From: Algibacter sp. L1A34
GTDB taxonomy: Bacteria; Bacteroidota; Bacteroidia; Flavobacteriales; Flavobacteriaceae
DNA length: 64,000 nucleotides
Assembly: GCF_009796805.1 (NCBI RefSeq)
Contig: NZ_CP047029.1
Span: forward strand, 1,477,501-1,541,500
Reading direction: 5' to 3'
The notes beneath the pieces were generated by a model. It had not been told where the DNA came from. It did no database searches and saw nothing but the letters and a program-made list of their open reading frames with translations. Position numbers and translations under genes: made by a program. Of the stretch, positions 28,301-39,600 are shown piece by piece; position 1 is the first letter of the stretch, and every line of letters begins with the position of its first letter.

Positions 28301-31300
28301 ATGAGACACACGCTATTCAAAATTTTAGCTTTATTCTTTATGGCATACTCAGGTGCGCAGAATATAGATATAAGCGGAAATGTACAGGACGGAACGGGGT
28401 TTCCAATTCCTGGAGCGAACATCATTATTAAAGATTCCAGCAAGGGAACAACAACAGATTTTGATGGTAATTTCGCATTATCAGATGTTGCAAGTGGAGC
28501 AACTATTTCGGTAAGTTACATTGGTTATGTAACTAAAAATATAGTGGTTACAAGCAACAAAAAATTAACCATTCAATTAGAAGAAGATTTAGCTCAGCTA
28601 GATGAAGTAGTTGTAGTTGGTTATGGTACACAGAAAAAGAAAGATGTTACAGGAGCAGTATCTATTGTAAGTGCCGCGACTTTAGAAGATTTAAGACCTG
28701 TAGATGCCGCACAAGCATTACAGGGTACATCGGCTGGGGTTTCGGTAACGTCGCCCTCAGGTTCACCTGGTGGAGAATTTAACATTTTAATTCGTGGAGT
28801 AAGTTCTAATGGAGATAATGGGCCGTTAGTAATTATCGATGGTTATAAAGGGGATTTAAACTCTATTAACCCAAGTGATATTGAAACCTTCTCTATTTTA
28901 AAAGATGCACAAGCTGCTATTTATGGTATTCAAGGTGCAAATGGAGTGGTATTGGTTACTACAAAACGTGGTAAGAAAAATTCGGCTGCAAGTATAAGCT
29001 ATAATGCTTATACTGGAATTCAAGAAACCACGCGTGAATTACCGTATTTAAATGCTACCGAATATGCTTTAATTTTAAATGAAAGTTATGCTGCAAACGG
29101 CCAAGCATTACCTTATCCAAATATTAATGGTTTAGGCACAGGTGTTAACTGGCAAAGTGAGCTTTTTGGTCAAGCGCCAATTACAAGTCATAATTTATCG
29201 GTTACAGGTGGTGGTGAAAAAAGCACCTATTATTTTGGTGGTTCGGTTTTAGAACAAGACGGAATTATTGCTAGCGATAAATCTAACTTTAGCCGTGCGA
29301 ATGCTAAAATTAAATTAGGTTTCGATATTACTGAAAAATTGACATTCACAACTTCTGCAAATTATTTCGCCAATAATAGAAAAACTATTGGTGAAAATGC
29401 TTTGGGTACGCCTTTATTCAATGCGCTTAATTATGCACCAACTTATAGTTTAGATCAACAAGATACTGCCGGTTTTTTAGGGAATGAGGTTGTTAATCCA
29501 ATTTCACAATTATCAAATGTATTTAATAAATATTCTGGAAATTCTATAGAAGGTACGTTTCAATTAGAATACGAAGCTTTTGAGGGATTCAAAATCACAT
29601 CTCGGATTGGTTTAAAATCATACAACGATAACAAAAAGGAATTTTTCCCAATTGTAGGTTATGGTTCTGGTAAAGTTTTTAATAATGATAGAAGTAGTGT
29701 AATACAAACACAAAATACTGATAATTCTTATACATGGGATACTTTTGCTACTTATAATAAGGTCTTTAACGAAAAGCATAATACTACATTCACATTAGGG
29801 ACTAGTGCGCAACGTGCTTGGGGGGATAATCTTCAAGGAACAGGTTTCGATGTCCCAAACAATTCTTGGGAATTTGCCGATATTTCTTTGGCAAACGGTT
29901 TAAGTGAAGCTAAATCAACAAGCTCTTACATTTACGATTCTAGGTTATCATCTTACTTCGGAAGATTACAATATGATTATAATAGAAAATATTTACTTTC
30001 TGCTATGGTACGTCGTGATGGTTCTTCAGATTTTTCACCAGAAAACAGAATTGATTATTTCTATTCAGCAACAGCAGGTTGGAAAGTTTCTGATGAAGAC
30101 TTCTTAAAAGATTCCAAAGTAATAAACTTCTTAAAACTTAGAGCCAGTTATGGTACTCTAGGGAACAATGTTGGAGACGATTTATACCGCGCTTTATTAA
30201 GTGGGGAAGCTACTTATGTTTTAGATGGAGCATTAATAACAGGTACAGCAAATGGAAGAATACCTAATGCAGATGCATCTTGGGAAACTGCAGAAAAACT
30301 GGATATTGGTTTAGACATGAATATGTTTAATAACAAACTTGAAATTGTAGCCGATTATTTTATTGAAGATAGAAATGATTTATTAATTGAAGATTTTCCA
30401 ATTTCAGGGATTTTAGGTGGTGGTGCTCCAGGTGCTGGTCTACCAACAGTTAATGCAGGAACAACACGAAATAAAGGTGTTGAGCTCTTTTTAAATTATA
30501 AAGAATCTGTATCTGATAATTTTTCATACGGTATAAGTTATAACGTAACTAAAATTGATGGCGAAGTTACTGCTGTTAGTAATGGTGTTGTTTCAGAGGG
30601 CGGAACTTTTAGTGTTGGGCAACCTTCTATTTCTAGAATGGAAGTAGGGCAACCAATTGGTTATTTCTACGGACTTAAATCTGACGGTATTTTCCAAAAT
30701 CAAGCAGAAGTAGATGCAGCGCCTTCGCAAGTTGGTTTAGGGTCTGAAGCATCTCCTGGAGATATTCGTTTTGTAGATGTTAATAAAGATGGAGCTATTA
30801 CTATCGACGATAGAACCTATATTGGTAAGCCTCAGGCGGATTATATCATGGGTTTAAATTTTAGTTTCAATTACAAAAATTTAGATTTCAGTGCTTATAT
30901 GTATGCTGAGCTAGGTAAGGAAACTGTTCGTAATTATGAACGTGACCAGCCTAATGTAAATCGATTAAGCTTGTATTTAGATAGATGGACTGGAGAAGGT
31001 ACAAGTAATTCTGTGCCAAGAGCTACAACTGGAGCAACAACGAACAAATTGTTTTCAGATTTTTATGTTGAAGATTCTTCATTCTTAAGAATGCAAAACA
31101 TTCAACTAGGCTATTCGTTACCGCAAGATGTTATCGATAAGTTGGGGATTAGTAAATTCCGTATATATACTAAAGTAAACAATGCTTTTACTTTAACAAA
31201 GTATAAAGGTTACGATCCTGCAGCAACTAATGGAGACGCTATTGGTGGTGGAATCGATTATGGTTTTTACCCAATTTCAAGACAATTTATTCTAGGTTTA

Positions 31301-31315
31301 AACCTTTCCATATAA
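28301..31315 (+). CDS. SusC-like TonB-dependent receptor, laminarin locus
   Basis: The 1004-residue outer-membrane receptor has a signal peptide (residues 1-19, ending SGAQ), a carboxypeptidase-regulatory-like domain (GFPIPGANIIIKDSSKGTTT), a TonB-box region (LDEVVVVGYGTQKKKDVTGA), a plug (LIRGVSSNGDNGPLVIIDGY, SILKDAQAAIYGIQGANG) and a full 22-strand-type barrel ending GFYPISRQFILGLNLSI. It works with the SusD encoded 12 bp downstream to import large oligosaccharides using TonB. GH16, GH17, GH30 and GH149 genes in the same unit point to laminarin oligosaccharides. It has its own upstream regulatory region. Confidence 0.96.
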   Translation: MRHTLFKILALFFMAYSGAQNIDISGNVQDGTGFPIPGANIIIKDSSKGTTTDFDGNFALSDVASGATISVSYIGYVTKNIVVTSNKKLTIQLEEDLAQLDEVVVVGYGTQKKKDVTGAVSIVSAATLEDLRPVDAAQALQGTSAGVSVTSPSGSPGGEFNILIRGVSSNGDNGPLVIIDGYKGDLNSINPSDIETFSILKDAQAAIYGIQGANGVVLVTTKRGKKNSAASISYNAYTGIQETTRELPYLNATEYALILNESYAANGQALPYPNINGLGTGVNWQSELFGQAPITSHNLSVTGGGEKSTYYFGGSVLEQDGIIASDKSNFSRANAKIKLGFDITEKLTFTTSANYFANNRKTIGENALGTPLFNALNYAPTYSLDQQDTAGFLGNEVVNPISQLSNVFNKYSGNSIEGTFQLEYEAFEGFKITSRIGLKSYNDNKKEFFPIVGYGSGKVFNNDRSSVIQTQNTDNSYTWDTFATYNKVFNEKHNTTFTLGTSAQRAWGDNLQGTGFDVPNNSWEFADISLANGLSEAKSTSSYIYDSRLSSYFGRLQYDYNRKYLLSAMVRRDGSSDFSPENRIDYFYSATAGWKVSDEDFLKDSKVINFLKLRASYGTLGNNVGDDLYRALLSGEATYVLDGALITGTANGRIPNADASWETAEKLDIGLDMNMFNNKLEIVADYFIEDRNDLLIEDFPISGILGGGAPGAGLPTVNAGTTRNKGVELFLNYKESVSDNFSYGISYNVTKIDGEVTAVSNGVVSEGGTFSVGQPSISRMEVGQPIGYFYGLKSDGIFQNQAEVDAAPSQVGLGSEASPGDIRFVDVNKDGAITIDDRTYIGKPQADYIMGLNFSFNYKNLDFSAYMYAELGKETVRNYERDQPNVNRLSLYLDRWTGEGTSNSVPRATTGATTNKLFSDFYVEDSSFLRMQNIQLGYSLPQDVIDKLGISKFRIYTKVNNAFTLTKYKGYDPAATNGDAIGGGIDYGFYPISRQFILGLNLSI

Positions 31316-31327
31316 AATATTTAAAAG

Positions 31328-32797
31328 ATGAAAAAATATATAAATAAACTTAAAGGTCTCTTTTTATTGGTTTTAGTGTTAGGCGCTAATTCTTGTGGAG
31401 ATTCTTATTTAGAAGAAGTTGATAGATACAGTATAGATTCTGAAAGTTATTTCAACTCCGAAACCGATTATTATAATGCCCTAGTTGGTGCGTACGATTT
31501 AATGCAGTCTACTTACTTAAATGTTATTTTAGGTGAAATAGCTTCTGATAATACATTGTGTGGAGGAGAAAGCGCAACCGATGTGGTAGCATGGCAGCAA
31601 ATTGATGATATGATTCATACACCCGTTAATGCGGAATTAAAAAAGCTTTGGGAATGGATGTATGCCGGTGTAAACCGTGCTAACTTTATTTTAGAATTTC
31701 AAGATAAAACGGAATTTGAAGGTAAAGAAATTATACTTGGTGAAGCACATTTTTTAAGAGCTTACTATTATTTTGAATTAGTAAAATGGTTTGGCGATAT
31801 TCCTTTAAAAGAAACTCGTTTTACATTAGGAGATGAAACAAGTATTCCGCGTTCACCAGCTGCTGATGTGTATGCTTTAATTGAAACCGATTTAAAATAT
31901 GCAGTCGATAACTTAACCTATACGGCACCACAAGTGGGTAGAGCTACAAAAGGTTCTGCACAAGCTTTATTAGGGAAGGCGTATTTATATCAAAATAAAT
32001 TTATAGAAGCGACAACGATTTTAGATAAATTAATTACTGAAGGGCCGTACGATTTAGTTAGCGATTACGATACTATTTTTGAAACCGATGGAGAGAACAA
32101 TATCGAATCTGTTTTTGAGGTTCAATATTCTGATGCCGAAGGTGCTGGTTTCGAGTGTTTACAATGTAGTGAAGGAAATGTAGCTGTTGGATTTAATGGT
32201 ATTAGAAATTATACAGGACCATTTTTCGATTCTGGTTTTAGTTTTAACGTGCCAACACAAGAGGTGGTAGACGAGTTCGAAGATGGAGATTTACGTAAAG
32301 ATGTTGCTATTTTAGATATTGAAGCTTGGGCAACAGCAAACAGTGCAACTTACGGAGAAGGAAACGAACACACAGGATATTTCAATAGAAAATATATTGC
32401 ACGTAAAGGCGATTTAAATACAGGCGATCAAAACTTAACAAATCCAAATAATTATCGTGCTATTCGTTTTGCTGATGTTTTACTTATGGCAGCCGAAGCT
32501 TATAATCGTGGAGGAATTAGCGATAGTAAAGCGCAAGGCTATTTAAACCGCGTGCGTGAAAGAGCTTTTGGAACAGTAAATGATGTTACTTCAACAGGAG
32601 CAACACTTACCGATGCTATTGCTCACGAACGTCGTGTAGAATTAGTAGGTGAAGGTCATCGCTTTTTCGATTTAGTTCGTACAGGTAGAGGTGCAGAAAT
32701 CGACGGATTTACAGCTGGTAAAAACGAAGTATTTCCAATTCCAATTGAGGAAATTCAATTTTCAAACGGAAACTGGGCACAAAACGATAATTATTAA
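31328..32797 (+). CDS. SusD/RagB-family glycan-binding lipoprotein
   Basis: The 489-residue protein has a lipoprotein signal (LLVLVLGANSCGDSYLEEV). SusD features include a TPR-like helical core (GEAHFLRAYYYFELVKWFGD, GSAQALLGKAYLYQNKFIEA), the conserved NYRAIRFADVLLMAAEAYNR stretch and the C-terminal HERRVELVGEGHRFFDLVRT signature. It forms the surface lid of the SusC transporter and binds the incoming glycan. Its pairing with the susC gene 12 bp upstream fits laminarin uptake. Confidence 0.96.
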   Translation: MKKYINKLKGLFLLVLVLGANSCGDSYLEEVDRYSIDSESYFNSETDYYNALVGAYDLMQSTYLNVILGEIASDNTLCGGESATDVVAWQQIDDMIHTPVNAELKKLWEWMYAGVNRANFILEFQDKTEFEGKEIILGEAHFLRAYYYFELVKWFGDIPLKETRFTLGDETSIPRSPAADVYALIETDLKYAVDNLTYTAPQVGRATKGSAQALLGKAYLYQNKFIEATTILDKLITEGPYDLVSDYDTIFETDGENNIESVFEVQYSDAEGAGFECLQCSEGNVAVGFNGIRNYTGPFFDSGFSFNVPTQEVVDEFEDGDLRKDVAILDIEAWATANSATYGEGNEHTGYFNRKYIARKGDLNTGDQNLTNPNNYRAIRFADVLLMAAEAYNRGGISDSKAQGYLNRVRERAFGTVNDVTSTGATLTDAIAHERRVELVGEGHRFFDLVRTGRGAEIDGFTAGKNEVFPIPIEEIQFSNGNWAQNDNY

Positions 32798-32809
32798 TAA
32801 AAACATACG

Positions 32810-34852
32810 ATGATGAAATTTATAAAATACGCATTCAGTTTATGTCTTTTTACACTAATAACTATTAGTTGTGTGGAGGATGATAATTTAGATTATGCAG
32901 AGGAAATCACCGCTCCAACAAATGTTACGGCAGCAGTAAGCGTAACACAAGATAATACAGGTACGGTAACTATTACGCCATTGGCGGAAGGAGCTGTTAG
33001 TTATACGGTTAGTTTTGGCGATGGATCGGAAGAGGTTTCAGATATAACTCCAGGGAACGGAGCAGAGCATATATACGAAGAGGGAACTTACGAAGCTACA
33101 ATTACAGCTGTAAGTTTAAACGGATTAACTACAACGGTTACTCAAAGTGTTTTGGTTTCTTTTAAAGCGCCAGAAAATTTAGTAGTAATTATTGATAACG
33201 ATGCCGCTATTTCAAAACAAGTAAACCTTTCAGCAACTGCAGATTTTGCAACTATGTACGAAGTTTATTTTGGTGAATCTACAGATGAAACTCCTGTAGT
33301 TTTAAATTTAGAGGAAACTATTTCTTATCAATATGAAGAGGCTGGAACTTATACTATTAAAGTGATTGCAAAAAGTGCGGCTATTGAAACTACAGAATAC
33401 AGTGAAGAATTTGTAGTTACAGCAATATTGCAACCATTAACAGGAGCTCCAGTACCATTTAGAGCGCAAACTGATGTAGTTTCTATTTATAGTGATGTTT
33501 ATACAGATCCAGATCCAATTGATTATTATCCAAATTGGGGACAAACAACAACTTATACTCAGATTGCAGTAGACGGTAATAATATGATTCAATATGGTGA
33601 TATTACTTATCAAGGAATTGATTTTAATGGTGCACCGTTAGATGCTTCTGCAATGGAATTTATTCACGTAGATGTTTGGACTGCAGATGCTGATTTTGAT
33701 GCTAAAATGTCTCCAATAAGTGCGGGGCCTAATGAAACAGCTATTACTTTAGAGTTGAATCAGGATCAATGGACATCTTTTGATATTCCATTATCGAGCT
33801 TTACAGATCAAAATCCTTTAGTTGACTTTTCAAATATTATTCAATTTAAGTTTGAAGGAGCACCATCAGGAGCTGGAACTATTTTTATAGATAACCTTTA
33901 TTTTTATAAAGAATCAGCAACTGGTATTTCAGGTGTTTTACCGTTAACTTTTGAGAGCGGATTTACTTTGGATCAATTTGATGGTGGAGGAACTTCAGTA
34001 ATTGCAAATCCAGATTCAAACGGAAATACATCATCTACTGTTTTAGAGTTGGTTAAAGGTGCAGGACAGACGTGGGCAGGATCTAAAGTAACTATTCCAA
34101 CTCCATTTGATTTTTCGTCTAGTACAACAATAACTGCAAAAGTTTGGTCGCCAAGAGCAGGATTAAATTTATTAATGAAATTTGAAGATGTTACACCTTG
34201 GCCAAATACGCAAGCAACAGCCGAAATTACGGCAACAACAACTTTAGCAAATCAATGGGAAACTGTAGCCTTCGATTTTGCTGGTGTTGATATGGCTGTA
34301 GAATATTACAATATGGTACTTATTATGGATAATGGTACAGTGGGTGATGGTAGTGCAAATTATACTATTTATGTTGATGATATTTCATCAAGCCCAATGT
34401 TAACTTTCGAGCCAGAATATACTTTAGATCAGTTTGATGGAGGAGGAACATCGGTTATCGCGAATCCGGATTCAAACGGAAATACATCGGCAAATGTTTT
34501 AGAATTAGTAAAAGGTGCTGGGCAACCATGGGCAGGATCTAAAATTACGGTTCCAACACAATTCGATTTTACTGCTGGCACAACAATTACCGCAAAAGTT
34601 TGGTCGCCAAGAGCAGGATTAAATTTATTAATGAAGTTTGAAGACGTTACGCCTTGGCCAAATACTATAGCAACAGCCGAAATTACTGCAACAACAACTT
34701 TAGCAAATCAATGGGAAACTGTAGCCTTCGATTTTTCTAGTGTTGATATGGCTGTAGAATATTACAATATGGTCCTTATTATTGATAATGGTATAACAGG
34801 TGATGGTACAGCAAATTATACCATTTACGTTGATGATATTGCTCAAAATTAA
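32810..34852 (+). CDS. SusE-like surface glycan-binding lipoprotein with duplicated C-terminal module
   Basis: The 680-residue protein has a lipoprotein signal (LFTLITISCVEDDNLDY) with acidic residues after the Cys. Two PKD-like domains (YTVSFGDGSEEVSDITP; ISYQYEEAGTYTIKV) are followed by a module starting PFRAQTDVVSIYSDVY, also found in the proteins at 22240 and 46639, and then by two nearly identical modules of about 150 residues (TLDQFDGGGTSVIANPDSNG, KVWSPRAGLNLLMKFEDVTP). It stands where SusE/SusF-type binding proteins are normally encoded, directly after susD. I infer beta-1,3-glucan binding at the surface. No catalytic motif is seen. Confidence 0.85.
   Translation: MMKFIKYAFSLCLFTLITISCVEDDNLDYAEEITAPTNVTAAVSVTQDNTGTVTITPLAEGAVSYTVSFGDGSEEVSDITPGNGAEHIYEEGTYEATITAVSLNGLTTTVTQSVLVSFKAPENLVVIIDNDAAISKQVNLSATADFATMYEVYFGESTDETPVVLNLEETISYQYEEAGTYTIKVIAKSAAIETTEYSEEFVVTAILQPLTGAPVPFRAQTDVVSIYSDVYTDPDPIDYYPNWGQTTTYTQIAVDGNNMIQYGDITYQGIDFNGAPLDASAMEFIHVDVWTADADFDAKMSPISAGPNETAITLELNQDQWTSFDIPLSSFTDQNPLVDFSNIIQFKFEGAPSGAGTIFIDNLYFYKESATGISGVLPLTFESGFTLDQFDGGGTSVIANPDSNGNTSSTVLELVKGAGQTWAGSKVTIPTPFDFSSSTTITAKVWSPRAGLNLLMKFEDVTPWPNTQATAEITATTTLANQWETVAFDFAGVDMAVEYYNMVLIMDNGTVGDGSANYTIYVDDISSSPMLTFEPEYTLDQFDGGGTSVIANPDSNGNTSANVLELVKGAGQPWAGSKITVPTQFDFTAGTTITAKVWSPRAGLNLLMKFEDVTPWPNTIATAEITATTTLANQWETVAFDFSSVDMAVEYYNMVLIIDNGITGDGTANYTIYVDDIAQN
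33971..34849 (+). repeat. 456-bp in-frame tandem duplication inside the SusE-like gene
   Basis: The module beginning GATCAATTTGATGG (33971) is repeated at 34427, a period of 456 bp or 152 codons. Long runs are identical at DNA level, for example around AAAGTTTGGTCGCCAAGAGC, which suggests recent duplication or gene conversion. Confidence 0.85.
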
Positions 34853-34864
34853 AACTTAAGATAT

Positions 34865-36538
34865 ATGAAAAACTTAAAATATTATATAGGATTTATTCTG
34901 TCGGTAACATTACTCTTTACAAGTTGTCAAGATGATGATATAACGATAGGTGATATTGTGGCTCCAACTGGAGTAACCATATCTGCTGAAATTGTTGGAC
35001 AAGATGCCGAAAACCCTTATGGGGATGGTAGCGGAATTGTAAATTTTACATCTACTGCCGATAACGAAATTACATACCAATTTAATTTTGGAGATGGCAA
35101 AACAGGAGTTGCTCCATCTGGAGAAACGGTACATAGGTTTACACAAACAGGTGTAAATACTTATACGGTTGTAGCAAGTGCTGTTGGTACTGGTGGTGTT
35201 ATGTCGAGTACGTCTATGGAAGTGCAAGTGTTTAGTTCGTTCTCTGATCCTGATGCTGAAAACTTTTTAGCGGGTGAGTTAGTTGGTGATTCTAAAACAT
35301 GGTATTGGGCAGCAAATTTACCACTTCATGTTGGTTTAGGTCCAGTTGAAGATGATTATGGTAATGGCGAGTTTGCTTATGAAGCTTGGTGGAATACAAT
35401 TCAACCTTGGGATGAAGAGAAATATTGTATGTATACAAATGAGTTTGTATTTACTCGCTCTGCGGAAGGTTTAACTTTCGAGCAAACAGTAGGTCCTGCT
35501 TTTGTTCCTGGAACTTATGCTGGTATAATTGGAGTAGACGGAGATACTTGCCATGATGAGTCCGTTGCAACAACAATGTTTGGTGTTAAAAATGTATCAT
35601 TTTTACCGTCAACATCAAAAGCTGCTTTAGAAGGAAGTTATAATGAAGAGCCATATAGACAAACAGCTTTCGAAATTTCGGAAGGTGGTTTTATGGGTTG
35701 GTATGTTGGAGCAAGTACTTATGATATTATTTCAATTACCGAAAATGAATTACGTGTTAGAATTATTGAAGCTGGTGGTGGAGCTGCTTGGTATCAATTA
35801 TTTACTTCTAGCAAACCGGTTGAAGGTGAAGCTGAATTCGAATCCGAGTTTAATACCTTATCATGGTCTGATGAATTCGATACAGATGGTGCTCCAGATA
35901 CAGCAAGTTGGACTTACGACTTAGGCGATGGTGGCTGGGGGAACGGAGAGGTTCAAACATATACAGACGATGTTAGTAATGTTATTGTTTCCGATGGAAC
36001 TTTAAAAATAACAGCGATAAAAGATGGTAGTGATTACACTTCAGCAAGATTAAAATCTATTGATTTACAAGAGTTTCAATATGGTCGTGTAGAAGTTAAA
36101 GCAAAACTTCCAGCAGCGCAAGGTACATGGCCAGCTATTTGGATGTTGGGTGCTAATTTTCCAGATGTTGGATGGCCACAATGTGGTGAAATTGATATCA
36201 TGGAGCAGACAGGTGGAGATAAAAACACATCGTTAGGCACGTACCATTGGTTCGATACAGGCACAAACGCCAATGCAAGTTATGGAGAAACATTAGCAGT
36301 AGAGGACGTTTCAACAGAGTTTCATTTATATACTTTAGAATGGACGGCAGAAAAACTGACTGTTTTAGTAGATAATGTAACGGTGGTAGCTATGGATAAT
36401 AATGCAGACTTACCATTTTATGATAAGGATTTTTTCTTGATACTAAATGTAGCTATGGGAGGTTCTTTAGGTGGAGATATTGATCCAGCATTTACTGAGG
36501 ATACTATGGAAATAGATTATGTAAGAGTTTACGAGTAA
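34865..36538 (+). CDS. PKD-GH16 laminarinase lipoprotein
   Basis: The 557-residue protein has a lipoprotein signal (LSVTLLFTSCQDDDITIG), strongly acidic after the Cys and therefore likely at the surface. A PKD domain (residues about 55-120, YQFNFGDGKTGVAPSG) and a middle domain of about 170 residues (TWYWAANLPLHVGLGPVEDD) precede the C-terminal GH16 domain (about 325-557). Catalytic residues Glu442, Asp444 and Glu447 lie in GEIDIMEQ. The middle domain is of a type often found before GH16 in Bacteroidetes. It is the last gene before the hairpin at 36559, together with susC, susD and the SusE-like gene. Confidence 0.93.
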   Translation: MKNLKYYIGFILSVTLLFTSCQDDDITIGDIVAPTGVTISAEIVGQDAENPYGDGSGIVNFTSTADNEITYQFNFGDGKTGVAPSGETVHRFTQTGVNTYTVVASAVGTGGVMSSTSMEVQVFSSFSDPDAENFLAGELVGDSKTWYWAANLPLHVGLGPVEDDYGNGEFAYEAWWNTIQPWDEEKYCMYTNEFVFTRSAEGLTFEQTVGPAFVPGTYAGIIGVDGDTCHDESVATTMFGVKNVSFLPSTSKAALEGSYNEEPYRQTAFEISEGGFMGWYVGASTYDIISITENELRVRIIEAGGGAAWYQLFTSSKPVEGEAEFESEFNTLSWSDEFDTDGAPDTASWTYDLGDGGWGNGEVQTYTDDVSNVIVSDGTLKITAIKDGSDYTSARLKSIDLQEFQYGRVEVKAKLPAAQGTWPAIWMLGANFPDVGWPQCGEIDIMEQTGGDKNTSLGTYHWFDTGTNANASYGETLAVEDVSTEFHLYTLEWTAEKLTVLVDNVTVVAMDNNADLPFYDKDFFLILNVAMGGSLGGDIDPAFTEDTMEIDYVRVYE

Positions 36539-36558
36539 TAGTTTAGTTGTTGATAGTA

Positions 36559-36593
36559 AAAAGGCCGGAAAAATCTCTCTAAACCGGCCTTTT
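36559..36593 (+). terminator. Hairpin between GH16 and GH149, possible partial terminator
   Basis: AAAAGGCCGG (36559-36568) pairs with CCGGCCTTTT (36584-36593), giving a GC-rich stem, but only four T residues follow. The next gene starts 53 bp later and has no copy of the shared direct repeat, so partial read-through seems likely. Confidence 0.65.
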
Positions 36594-36645
36594 ACATTAC
36601 GTATTTTTAATTAAACATTATACCCTTTTAATACCAATTATAATA

Positions 36646-39600
36646 ATGAATAAGACAGAAAAAGATAATCAGATTTTTTCAGAAGAGCAAGCTATAGATT
36701 CTAAGTTAGTAAAACTTAATGGCGAAACATATTTTAAAATATCTAATAGCGACAAAATGCGTCCGTTTTTTATGAGCATCGTAAGTGACTCTAATCACTG
36801 GATGTTTATTTCAAGTAATGGAGGTTTAACTGCTGGTAGAAAAAATGCCGAGTCTGCACTTTTTCCTTATTATACAGATGATAAAATTACTGAGCTTGCT
36901 GATATAACAGGAAGTAAAACAATTTTTCAAATTCATATTAAAGGGCATACTTACGTATGGGAACCGTTTTCGGAAAGACAAACGGGATTATACAGAACAA
37001 CAAGAAATCTTTATAAAAACACCTTTGGAAATAAAATTATTTTCGAAGAAGTTAATAGAGATTTACGACTTACTTTTAGATACCAGTGGAGCTCTAGTAA
37101 TCAATTTGGTTTTGTGAAAGAGTCTACTATCGAAAATAATTCGGGCAAAGAAATTAATATAACAGTTTTAGACGGTTTACAAAATATTTTACCAAGCAAT
37201 GTTGGTTCAGATATGCAAAATAGCTATTCTAATCTTGTAGATGCTTACAAAAAAAGTGAATTACAAACCGAATCTGGTTTAGGTATTTACGCTTTAAGTG
37301 CTGTTATTGTTGATAGAGCAGAACCTAGTGAAGCTTTAAAAGCAAACGTGGTATGGTCTTCAGGAATGGAAAATCCATCACATTTATTATCATCTCGCCA
37401 ATTATACAATTTTAGAAAAGGCGAAGCTATTACAGAAGAAGTTGATGTAAAGGCAGAAAAAGGTGCTTATTTTATTTCTTCAGATTTAATAATGGCCGCG
37501 TCATCAGAAAAGAGCTGGATGTTTGTTGCCAATGTAAATCAATCTATTACAGATGTTGTTCAAATTTCGGAACTTATCAAAAACGAAGATAGCATTGAAG
37601 CATTAGTTCAAAAAGATATTGAGGAGGGCACCAAAAAATTATTAGCATTATCTGGTGCTGCAGACGGTTTACAATTAACCGATGATCCGTTAATAAATTC
37701 AAGACATTTCGCAAATACGTTATTTAATATTATGCGAGGTGGAATTTTTGACGATGATTATAAAATTGAAAAGCAAGACTTTGTAAAATATATAGCTCAC
37801 GCAAACAAAAAGGTTTTTAAGAAAAAGCAAGATGTATTAAATACATTGCCAGAACTTTTTACGTTGCACGACATTCGAAAGATAGCTGAGCAGGACGAAG
37901 ACAAAAATTTAAAAAGACTTTGTTTTGAATATTTACCGCTTAAATTTAGTCGTCGTCATGGCGATCCGAGTAGACCTTGGAATAAGTTCTCTATAAACAC
38001 GCAAAGTGAAATAGATGGTTCTAAAATTTTAGATTACGAAGGGAACTGGAGAGATATTTTCCAAAACTGGGAAGCCCTAGCGCACTCATATCCAGAGTTT
38101 ATTGAAGGGATGATTCATAAGTTTTTGAATGCCACAACATTTGAAGGTTACAACCCTTACCGTGTTACAAAAGGTGGATTTGATTGGGAAGCTATTGAAG
38201 AAAACGATCCGTGGTCTTACATTGGCTACTGGGGAGATCATCAAATAATATATCTTTTAAAATTCTTAGAGTTTATAGAAAAGTATTATCCAAATCAGTT
38301 AGAAAAACGTTTTTCAGAAAACATTTTTGTATACGCTAATGTTCCTTATAAAATTAAGAGTTACGAGGATATACTAAAGCACCCAAAGGATACTATTGAT
38401 TTCGATTACGAATTAGATGCTAAAATTCGAGAAAAAAGAGAAGAATTAGGTGCCGATGGTGCTTTATTGAGAGATGAAAATTTCTTCATTTATAAAGTAA
38501 ATTTAATAGAGAAGTTACTAGCTACTGTTTTGGCAAAAGTATCAAACTTTATACCCGAAGGTGGTATTTGGTTAAATACACAACGTCCAGAATGGAACGA
38601 TGCTAATAACGCATTGGTTGGTAATGGAGTGTCTATGGTTACGCTTTATTATTTAAACAGGTTTTTAAATTTCTTTGAAAATATTATAGCAAAATCTAAA
38701 ACGGAAGAGGTTGAAATTTCTTCGGAATTGGCTACTTTCTTTAATGAAGTGGTTAAAACATTTCAAACTAATAAAAATATAATTTCAGGGAAGATTTCAG
38801 ATAAAGATAGAAAAACAGTGCTCGACGGATTAGGTTTGGCCGGAAGTAAATACAGAAATACAATTTACGAGAATGGTTTTTCTAGTGATAAATCTATAAT
38901 TGATAAGCAAGAACTATTAGAGTTTATTCAAATTACAAAATCATATTTACAACATACTATCGATGCCAATAAACGTGATGATAATATGTATCATGCTTAT
39001 AATTTAATGACGGTTGAAAATGGAAAAGAGGTTTCTATTTCATATTTATCCGAAATGTTAGAGGGGCAAGTATCTGCTTTAAGTTCTGGTTATTTAACGC
39101 CAACACAGGCTTTAAGTTTGTTGGATGGTTTAAAAAGTAGCGCTTTATTTAGAGAAGATCAGTACAGTTATATTTTATATCCAAATAAGGAATTACCTCG
39201 TTTTGATAAAAAGAATAATATTCCTTCGGAAAAGGTTGAAGCTTCAACCTTATTAAAAACATTAGTTGCCGATGGAAATAGACAAATTATAGAACAAGAT
39301 TTTTTAGGTAATTACCATTTCAACGGCAATTTTAATAATGCCAATAGTTTAAAAGATGCTTTAGGTAATTTAGATGAAAACTATCAAGCTTTGGTTGAAA
39401 GTGATACTGAAAAATTACTTCAAACTTTTGAAGACATTTTCGATCATAAATCGTTTACAGGTCGTTCGGGAACTTTCTTTGGTTACGAAGGTTTAGGTTC
39501 TATTTATTGGCACATGGTTTCTAAATTATCATTAGCCGTTCAAGAAAATTGCTTATTAGCTATAAATAGTAACGAAAGCAATGTTGTTATTGGACGACTT

